DNA from: Streptomyces hoynatensis
GTDB taxonomy: Bacteria > Actinomycetota > Actinomycetes > Streptomycetales > Streptomycetaceae
DNA: 64,000 nucleotides
Assembly (NCBI RefSeq): GCF_003626535.1
Contig: NZ_RBAL01000015.1
Span: 62,001-126,000, forward strand
Reading direction: 5' to 3'
Part shown: positions 58,021 to 64,000 of the stretch, piece after piece
Numbering within the stretch: position 1 is the first letter of the stretch
Layout of the letters: the number at the start of each line of letters is the position of its first letter
Position numbers and translations under genes: made by a program
The notes under the pieces: model-generated
Told to the model about the DNA's origin: nothing
Seen by the model: only the letters and a program-made list of their open reading frames with translations
The model's database searches: none

Positions 58021-59873
58021 TCTCCCCTACCGTCCTGGCCCGGCCGCGGGGCGGCCCCTTCGGCGAACATGGCGTGGTCGAGCAGGCTCAGGAAGGCGCG
58101 GTTGAGGAGGGCGCTCTCCCGGGAGGTCAGCGGGCGGCGGGCCAGCAGCAGCGCCTGCCCGTAGAGCGCCTCCGCGGTGGTCCTGGCCAGCTCGGGCGCC
58201 GTGATGCCGGTGGCGCGGCCGACCAGCGGATTGAGGTGGTTGAGCACCAGCTGGGCACGGGGGGTCTCGGCGCGCAACGCCCCCAGGATGTCGCTCCACA
58301 CCCCGTCGGTGACGCGTCCCGCGAGGTCGGCGCGGGTGCGTTCGTGCCTGGCCTCGCGGTTGTCGAGCAGCAGCGCGGGGGCGGTCGCCGGCTGGAAGCT
58401 GCGCAGCACCACGTCGCAGCCGTGGGCGCCGACCACGTCCCTGGCCACGGCGAGGAAGGGGGCGGCGGCGAGTTCGGCGGCCGGGTCGGCGAAGTCCAGG
58501 TGGGCGGTGACGGTGGCGGGGTCGAGCTCGGTGACCTGGCTTCCCGGGCGGATCTCGGGCAGCCTGTGCACGAGGTCGAAGTCGTAGGTGTAGCCGCCGT
58601 TGACGACGCCGAGACCGGTGGCGCCGGCGACGGGCGCCACCTGGCGGAACTCCTCCACGGTCCTGGTGACCGCGATCACCGGGTGGTTCCTGGCGAACTC
58701 CTCCAGGGTGACCTGGCCGTCCGTCGTCTCGAACGGCAGCCAGGGCAGCAGCAGCCGCAGCAGGTCGTCGTCGAAGCGGGCCAGCGCCTTGGCCGCCAGG
58801 TGGTGCGCCGCGAGGAAGCGGTGCAGCAGGTCGGGGTCGGCGGCGGCCAGGCCGGCCAGCCAGTCCCGGATGCGGTCGCCGAGGGCGTCGCGCACGGCGG
58901 CGAGCGTGGCGTCCTCGTACAGGGCCTCCCGGGAGGCGGTGGGGCGCAGCGCGGTGGTGTCCACCACGCAGCGGACGAAGAAGGCCCAGTCGGGCAGCAG
59001 CCCTTCGGCGCGTTCCGACAGGAGCATGCCCTTGAGGTGGACCCGGTGCTCGGCCCGCTGGGCGGGGCTGACCGGGGTGGGCAGCACGTGGGCCACGCCG
59101 CGCAGGCCGACGGCGGGCAGGTCGAGCTCGATGGTGTCGAGCGGGGTGAAGCCGAAGACCTCGCGGCAGTGCTCGGCCAGCGCCTCGCGGCGGGCGTGCG
59201 GCGAGGCGGCGGGGCGGTCCCAGGGGGCAGGCCGGTTGATCCGGGTGGCGGTGCCGTTCTGCTCGACGACCGTGACCTCGTGCCGCAGCAGGCTTCCGTA
59301 GTGGCGGGCCAGGGACAGTACCTGGTCGCCGCCGGTCCATTCGGCGGCGTCGGCGCGGGGCGTGAGCCGGACGGTGGTGCCCGGCTCGCGCACCGCGCCC
59401 GGCGGAAGGGTGCGCAGGGTGTAGCTGCCGTCGGAGCGGCCGCGCCACTCGACGGGGGGCGCGTCCGGCTCGGCGGCGGATCTGCTGACGACCGTGATCT
59501 CGTCGGCGACGACGAAGCAGGCCAGCAGCCCGATGCCGAACTGCCCGATGAGGTCCTCCCGGTCGGCCGCCAGCCCGGCGGCGTCCAGGGTGCCGCCCGC
59601 GGCCCGCTTGGAGCTGCGGCCGATGGTGGCGAGGAAGGTGTGCACGTCCCGCTCGGTCAGGCCGATGCCGGTGTCGGTGATGCCGAGTTCCGGGCCGGTG
59701 CGGATGGTGATCCTGGCGGGGCTGCCCGGCTCGGCGGCCGTCCGCGCGGTGACCGCGTCCACGGCGTTCTGCAGCAGCTCCCGCAGGTAGACCCGCGGGC
59801 TTGAGTACAGGTGATGCGAGAGCAGGTCCACCAGGCCACGCAGGTCGACCTGGAAGGTCCGCGCTTCAGTCAT
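58017..59873 (-). CDS. htpG: HSP90-family chaperone (HtpG-like)
   Basis: This 618-residue protein has the GHKL ATPase domain of HSP90: QVDLRGLVDLLSHHLYSSPRVYLRELLQNAVDAV, ITDTGIGLTERDV, FLATIGRSSKR and GQFGIGLLACFVVADEITV. The middle domain has the catalytic-loop Arg region CVVDTTALRPTASREAL, where HtpG has SREXLQ. The C-terminus (TTAEALYGQALLLA) corresponds to the dimerisation domain. A start at 59873 with GGAA at 6 bases is preferred over an ATG at 59915. It is the middle gene of a three-gene operon with two TPR-like proteins. Confidence 0.88.
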   Translation of the reverse strand: MTEARTFQVDLRGLVDLLSHHLYSSPRVYLRELLQNAVDAVTARTAAEPGSPARITIRTGPELGITDTGIGLTERDVHTFLATIGRSSKRAAGGTLDAAGLAADREDLIGQFGIGLLACFVVADEITVVSRSAAEPDAPPVEWRGRSDGSYTLRTLPPGAVREPGTTVRLTPRADAAEWTGGDQVLSLARHYGSLLRHEVTVVEQNGTATRINRPAPWDRPAASPHARREALAEHCREVFGFTPLDTIELDLPAVGLRGVAHVLPTPVSPAQRAEHRVHLKGMLLSERAEGLLPDWAFFVRCVVDTTALRPTASREALYEDATLAAVRDALGDRIRDWLAGLAAADPDLLHRFLAAHHLAAKALARFDDDLLRLLLPWLPFETTDGQVTLEEFARNHPVIAVTRTVEEFRQVAPVAGATGLGVVNGGYTYDFDLVHRLPEIRPGSQVTELDPATVTAHLDFADPAAELAAAPFLAVARDVVGAHGCDVVLRSFQPATAPALLLDNREARHERTRADLAGRVTDGVWSDILGALRAETPRAQLVLNHLNPLVGRATGITAPELARTTAEALYGQALLLARRPLTSRESALLNRAFLSLLDHAMFAEGAAPRPGQDGRGE

Positions 59874-59946
59874 GTCGGTTCCGTTTTCCCGCCGGCTCCC
59901 GGCCGGCGTGTTCATGCGGCGCTTGGCCCGTTCGGGGTGGGTGCGG

Positions 59947-60867
59947 TCACAGCCAGGCGCCGCCGCTCAGGCGGCGCCAGCGCCGGTAGGCCCGGACCGC
60001 GTCCCCGCCCAGGTAGTGCCAGGGCGACGGGCTGACCCGGCCGCCGAGCACGCGGAACATGCGGCGCGCGGCCCGCACTTCGCCCGCGAGCGCGAAGGCC
60101 ATCGCGAAGACGTTGTGCTGCCAGACCCAGTCGGCGCCCTTGCGGTAGTGCGGGTGGCGCACGGAGCGGTCCGCGGCCTCGTGCAGGTCCTTCCGCACGG
60201 CGGCGCTCCGCAGGTAGCGGAACCTGGCGTCGTTGCGTTCGAGCCAGGACTCCAGGTGGGCCATGGGAACCAGCGCGCCCAGCTGAGTGCCGGGACCGGC
60301 CTCGGCGACCGCGGTGTGGGCGAACCGGTGCATCTCCTCGTCGGAGCCGCCCCACTTGGCGGCCACCTGCTGCAGGTACTGCGCATGCGCGCCCAGGTGC
60401 TCGGGAACGCGCCGCACGGCCGCCTCGAACCGCGCGTAGGCGGCGGTGGGCCCGACCTGAAGCCCGCGCCCCGACTGGCACAGCAGGTGCCACGGCTCCG
60501 CCCAGCCGGGCTCCCGCTCGGCGGCCTCGTACAGCTGCTCCTCGGCGATCCGCAGCCGCTCGTGGAACAGCCGGAACTGCTCCGCGCCGACGTCCCGCGC
60601 GCGGGCCCCGGTCCTCGCCTCCCAGGCCCACCAGACGTGGTACGAGCCGGAGGCGAGCAGGGCGAGCGCCCGGTCCTCCCCGGCCTCGCTCACCTCGGCC
60701 AGCCAGGGGCGCACCCCCTCCACGCCCTCCAGGCCGCGCAGGAGTTGCGCGCGGTGTCCCTCCGGCGCCGCGAGCAACTGCCCGCGCACCGCGGGCCAGT
60801 CCCGTCGCTGCGCGGCCTCCCGCACCTCTTCCCCGTCCCGCACGACGCGCGGCCGCAGCCGCAGCAT
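59947..60867 (-). CDS. TPR-like helical protein of the HSP90 operon
   Basis: This 306-residue protein is all-helical with TPR-like motifs (AEEQLYEAAEREPGWAEPWHLLCQSGRGL, AYARFEAAVRRVPEHLGAHAQYLQQVAAKWGGSDEEMHRFAHTAVAEA, ALAGEVRAARRMFRVLGG). I do not recognise a named family; DUF4034-like proteins look similar. ATG at 60867 has GGGGG at 6 bases; a GTG 12 bases upstream is possible. It is 73 bases before the HSP90 gene in the same direction, presumably forming a co-chaperone set. Confidence 0.7.
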   Translation of the reverse strand: MLRLRPRVVRDGEEVREAAQRRDWPAVRGQLLAAPEGHRAQLLRGLEGVEGVRPWLAEVSEAGEDRALALLASGSYHVWWAWEARTGARARDVGAEQFRLFHERLRIAEEQLYEAAEREPGWAEPWHLLCQSGRGLQVGPTAAYARFEAAVRRVPEHLGAHAQYLQQVAAKWGGSDEEMHRFAHTAVAEAGPGTQLGALVPMAHLESWLERNDARFRYLRSAAVRKDLHEAADRSVRHPHYRKGADWVWQHNVFAMAFALAGEVRAARRMFRVLGGRVSPSPWHYLGGDAVRAYRRWRRLSGGAWL

Positions 60868-60974
60868 CACATCCCCCACCGACTCAGCTCCCCACGGTCA
60901 CCGGACTGTGCAGGCCACGTGGATATCACACATCCGTACGGCAGTTGGTTCGCGCCCCGGCATGCGGGACCGGC

Positions 60975-63146
60975 TCAGCCGCCCGCGGTCATGTGGGCGG
61001 CGATCCGCAGCGCATTGGCGTAGATGGTCAGCACCGGGTTCACCCCGCCGTTGGTGACGTGGAGCGCGCCGCCGGCCACCCGCAGGTTGCCGTGCCCCCA
61101 CACCCGGCCCCAGGGGTCGGTGACCGAACGCGCCGGGTCGGTGCCCATGCGGCAGGTGCCCGCCTGGTGCTGGCCCCCGCTCGGCCCCGCGTCGCCGCGG
61201 GCCGGGCCCGCGGGCACGACCCGGCGGGCGCCGGCGGCGGCGAGCCATGCGGCGCACCGCTCGGCGAGGAACGCCTGGGCCCTGAGGTCCTCGGGGTGCG
61301 GGCCGCCGCTGAGCACCGCGACGGGGATGCCGAGCCGGTCGCGCGTGCCCGGGTCCACCCGTACCCGGGCCGTGGAGGTGGTGACCTCCTGGATGGGGCC
61401 GGCGACGCGCAGCATGCGCAGGGCGAGTTCCCGCATTCCGCGCTTGCCCTCGGGGCCGTGCGGCGGGATCAGCCCGGCCCCGGTCAGGTACTGGTGGATG
61501 CTCGCCGGCCAGGGCACGAACTCCCGCACGAGGATGCCGCCCCCGACGATGGAGGGGTTGTCCTGCCTGAAGTCGCCTATCGCCACGGAGGGTCCCGGGC
61601 CCAGCAGGTCCTCGGTCTCCTCGTCGAACACGCCGGTCGCCGAGGCGTACAGGTGGCCCTGGAGGTGGCGCCCCACCTGCCCGGTGTTGTTGCCGACGCC
61701 CTCGGGCTCGCCCTCGTGGGCGGAGTTGAGCAGCAGCCTGGCGGTCTCCACGGCGCCCGCGGCCAGCACCACCTCGGCGGCCGCGATCCGCGCCCGCCAG
61801 ATGCCGCCCTCGCGCAGCCCGGCCACGGACACCCCTCTCACGCGGCCACCCTCGCCGATCAGCAGCCGGTCCGCGGTGGCCTCCAGGAGCACCCGGCAGC
61901 GGCCGGTGGCCAGGGCGCGCGCGAGCAGCGTGTTGTGGCTGCCGTTCTTCGCGTCGACCGGGCAGGCGAAGCCCACGCAGGTGGCGCACCTGGCGCAGGC
62001 GGGCCGCCCGAGGTAGGGGGTGGAGTTGACCAGCAGCGGCACGTCCAGCGGCGCGAGGCCGAGCCGGAGGGCGCCGGCGCGCAGCACCTCGTGCGCGCGC
62101 CCGGTGGGCAGGGGCGGCATCGGCAGCGCCCTGGAGCGCGGGCCGGCGTGCGGGCCGTCGTCCTGGCCGCCGCTCACGCCGATCTCCCACTCGGCCTGCG
62201 CGTAGTACGGTTCGAGTTCCTCGTAGCCGAAGGGCCAGTCGGCCAGGGCGCTGCCCTCGGGAACGCCGTAGTGGGAGGCCATCCGGAAGTCGGCGGGGCC
62301 GAAGCGCCAGGCCTGCGCCCCGTAGACGCGGGTGCCGCCGCCGTAGGTCATCGCGTTGTTGCTCCACCCGGGCTCCGAGGGGCGCAGCGTCAGCCGGCGC
62401 CGCCCGTCGTCGAGGAGGCGCGGGTTGCCGGTGTCGGGCGGCCCGCTCGGGCTCTCCAGGCCGCCGAAGCCGCGGGGGTTGTGCAGGTGGTCTGCGGCCA
62501 GTTCGCCGGTGTCCGGCCAGGAGCCGGACTCGACGACCAGCACGGTGCGTCCCGACTCGGCCAGGCGGCAGGCGACGGCTCCGCCGCCCGCGCCCGAGCC
62601 GACGACGATCGCGTCGTACCGCCCGGCGAGCCGCTCGGGGCCGATCACCGCCTGCCTGGTCTCCCCGGCCTCGCTCGCCGGCGGCCAGCCGGGCGGTCCA
62701 GGACGCCAGCCGAGCATGTCCCAGGAGGCGGCGCCCCGGTTGCCGCCGTTGCCCTCGTCCGCGTAGTAGCCGCCGTTGACCAGCGCCGCGAACCAGCGGT
62801 AGTCGCCGTCGCCGAGGAGCGCGTCGAGGACGGACAGCCGCTGCGGGGGCGGCAGTTCGGCGAAGGCGCGGCCGTGCAGGGCGCGGGCGCGGGCCGCGAC
62901 CGCGTCGAGGACGCGCTGGGTGCGGCCGGTCCAGTCGGGGCGTTCCGCGAGTATCCGGGCGAGGAAGGCCAGGCCGCCGGCCTCCGTGCCGGAGGGGTGG
63001 CCGTCCGGCGGCAGGATGGTGTCGAGGAGCACCCGCAGCTCCCCGGCTCTCGACTCGACGTAGCTGCTGGGGGTGCTGGGCGTGCTGGGCGGCAAGGGTG
63101 GCTCCGGACGGGCGAAGGACGTGCGGGGATCGCGGGGGTGGGACAC
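60975..63146 (-). CDS. GMC oxidoreductase with fused gluconate-2-dehydrogenase subunit-3 domain
   Basis: This protein of about 723 residues has an N-terminal domain of gluconate 2-dehydrogenase subunit-3 type (VLLDTILPPDGHP, LAFLARILAERPDW, LLGDGDYRWFAALVNGGYYAD). The flavin domain is YDAIVVGSGAGGGAVACRLAESGRTVLVVESG, with a Cys-rich segment CARCATCVGFACPVDAKNGS. The C-terminal GMC block is GQHQAGTCRMGTDP and NGGVNPVLTIYANALRIA. Such enzymes oxidise sugars or polyols and pass electrons to a cytochrome or quinone. The start is uncertain: GTG at 63146 or at 63197, neither with a good ribosome binding site. No cytochrome subunit follows. Confidence 0.85.
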   Translation of the reverse strand: MSHPRDPRTSFARPEPPLPPSTPSTPSSYVESRAGELRVLLDTILPPDGHPSGTEAGGLAFLARILAERPDWTGRTQRVLDAVAARARALHGRAFAELPPPQRLSVLDALLGDGDYRWFAALVNGGYYADEGNGGNRGAASWDMLGWRPGPPGWPPASEAGETRQAVIGPERLAGRYDAIVVGSGAGGGAVACRLAESGRTVLVVESGSWPDTGELAADHLHNPRGFGGLESPSGPPDTGNPRLLDDGRRRLTLRPSEPGWSNNAMTYGGGTRVYGAQAWRFGPADFRMASHYGVPEGSALADWPFGYEELEPYYAQAEWEIGVSGGQDDGPHAGPRSRALPMPPLPTGRAHEVLRAGALRLGLAPLDVPLLVNSTPYLGRPACARCATCVGFACPVDAKNGSHNTLLARALATGRCRVLLEATADRLLIGEGGRVRGVSVAGLREGGIWRARIAAAEVVLAAGAVETARLLLNSAHEGEPEGVGNNTGQVGRHLQGHLYASATGVFDEETEDLLGPGPSVAIGDFRQDNPSIVGGGILVREFVPWPASIHQYLTGAGLIPPHGPEGKRGMRELALRMLRVAGPIQEVTTSTARVRVDPGTRDRLGIPVAVLSGGPHPEDLRAQAFLAERCAAWLAAAGARRVVPAGPARGDAGPSGGQHQAGTCRMGTDPARSVTDPWGRVWGHGNLRVAGGALHVTNGGVNPVLTIYANALRIAAHMTAGG

Positions 63147-63386
63147 GGCCGGCGGGCGCGGGCGGCCGGCGCGCCCGGGCACACAGGGGGCCGGCACACA
63201 GAGGGGCGGGAAGGGGCGAACGGGACGGGACGGGCGGGGCGGGTGTCAGGGTACCCGGCGGCCCGTGCGGGCCGGGGCGGCCCCCCGGCGCCCGGCCGCG
63301 CATACGGCGAACCCGCCGGGGGTGCCGGCGGGTTCGCGGTCGGCGGCCGGGCATGGCCGCGGTCCTGGTGCCGCGGGTGCGGGCCG

Positions 63387-64000
63387 TCAGCCGCGGAAGA
63401 GCGAGGTGGGGACCGCCCCGGCGAGCAGGCCGTAGCCCTCGGGCGTCAGGTGCAGCCAGTCGCCGTCGTGGATGCCGGGCAGCAGTTGGTCGGGGTGGGC
63501 GGGGTCGCGGACCGCGCGGTCGAAGTCGAGCACGGCGTCGAAGGTGCCGCTGTTCCTGATCCACGCGTTGACGGTCTGCCGCGCCGACTCGCGCAGCCCC
63601 TCCGGGTCGTCGTAGCCGGTGTTGTTGCCGAAGGGCAGCAGCGTCGCGCCGTAGACCTCGATGTCGTGGGCGTGTGCCTGGGTGACGATCTGCGCGAAGG
63701 CGGTGATCAGGTCGGCGGCCACGGCGTCCTGGGCCTGTGGGGTGGCCGCGGCGGTGCCGATGTCGTTGACGCCCTCGAAGACGAGGAGGCGGGTGACGCC
63801 GCTGTGGGCGAACACGTCGCGGTTCAGCCGGGAGATGGCGCTGGGGCCGAGGCCGTCGTTGAGGACCCGGTTGCCGCCCGCGGCCTGGTTGAGCACCGCC
63901 ACGTCGTCGGTGGCGCGCTGGGACTGGAGCCGGTCGAAGAGCTGGTCGGGCCAGCGGTTGTTGCCGTTGGTCGTGGAGCCGCGGCCGTCGGTCAGCGAGT
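63387..64000 (-). CDS. SGNH/GDSL hydrolase (5' partial)
   Basis: The frame stays open to the window edge, so the N-terminus lies outside. It reads SLTDGRGSTTNGNNRWPDQLF, in which the nucleophile Ser is likely just before the visible start. It continues with VAVLNQAAGGNRVL, RLLVFEGVNDIG (Asn block) and DGDWLHLTPEGYGLLA (catalytic Asp/His pair). This matches secreted SGNH hydrolases of actinobacteria. The substrate is unknown. The opposing 240-base gap before the GMC gene start shows no gene. Confidence 0.85.
   Translation of the reverse strand, partial: SLTDGRGSTTNGNNRWPDQLFDRLQSQRATDDVAVLNQAAGGNRVLNDGLGPSAISRLNRDVFAHSGVTRLLVFEGVNDIGTAAATPQAQDAVAADLITAFAQIVTQAHAHDIEVYGATLLPFGNNTGYDDPEGLRESARQTVNAWIRNSGTFDAVLDFDRAVRDPAHPDQLLPGIHDGDWLHLTPEGYGLLAGAVPTSLFRG

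Overview
The window is a very GC-rich stretch with strong G/C third-position codon bias. It has many GTG starts, 4-base stop/start overlaps, DmdR/IdeR-type iron boxes, DUF397/XRE/ATPase regulator trios and MsiK-type sugar ABC operons without an ATPase. Together these point to a Streptomyces or close relative, and the density of accessory functions suggests a chromosome arm. No rRNA, tRNA, CRISPR array, insertion sequence or phage module was seen.

Layout. 1-7815: a TIGR02611-like membrane protein (cut by the window edge), an orphan peptide-binding lipoprotein, a membrane-anchored NACHT NTPase, a small gene broken by an exact 11-bp tandem duplication, a TetR regulator with its palindrome, and a Rieske protein. 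6736-14664: a carotenoid locus of two divergent arms (crtI-crtB-Rieske leftward; photolyase remnant-crtY-crtU rightward) predicted to make isorenieratene-type aromatic carotenoids; no crtE is present here. 14682-21685: a DUF1152 protein, a HemN-like radical SAM enzyme with its own promoter, and a tight operon of divergent GTP cyclohydrolase I, an unrecognised 128-aa protein, a SLOG/LOG-like protein, a Nudix hydrolase and an MFS transporter. This is my best candidate for an undescribed pathway. 21750-32198: an HSL-type esterase and a complete 2,3-dihydroxybenzoate plus single serine-module NRPS set, in two iron-box-controlled blocks, predicting enterobactin or a linear relative.

32475-40719: a respiratory island with a fused FAD/Fe-S 2-hydroxyacid dehydrogenase, an unusual heme-copper oxidase (subunits II, I, a IV-like protein and a CtaG-like protein) and a lone cytochrome b. 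Subunit I keeps its metal ligands but lacks the usual D- and K-channel residues. 41067-48543: a GH15 enzyme, an unknown protein, and a DeoR-HTH/LacI-type regulator divergent from a sugar-binding lipoprotein and two permeases. 48623-54892: a CE2-like SGNH esterase with a LacI-type palindrome in its first codons, a methyltransferase, the DUF397/XRE/ATPase trio, a TetR plus TIM-barrel pair, and a GNAT. 54977-60867: a four-copy G-rich tandem repeat and a TPR/HSP90/TPR-like three-gene operon. 60975-64000: a gluconate-dehydrogenase-subunit-3/GMC oxidoreductase fusion and a partial SGNH hydrolase.

How the genes work together. The ent genes form one pathway: EntC, EntB and EntA make dihydroxybenzoate from chorismate, EntE loads it on the stand-alone aryl carrier, and EntF couples it to serine and releases it, with MbtH support and iron repression. 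CrtB, CrtI, CrtY and CrtU form a second pathway from geranylgeranyl diphosphate, which must come from elsewhere. The respiratory island could pass electrons from a 2-hydroxyacid through quinone to oxygen. The rSAM/GTP-cyclohydrolase group is linked only by position and promoter layout; its product is unknown.

All functions come from reading motifs; no database search was possible.
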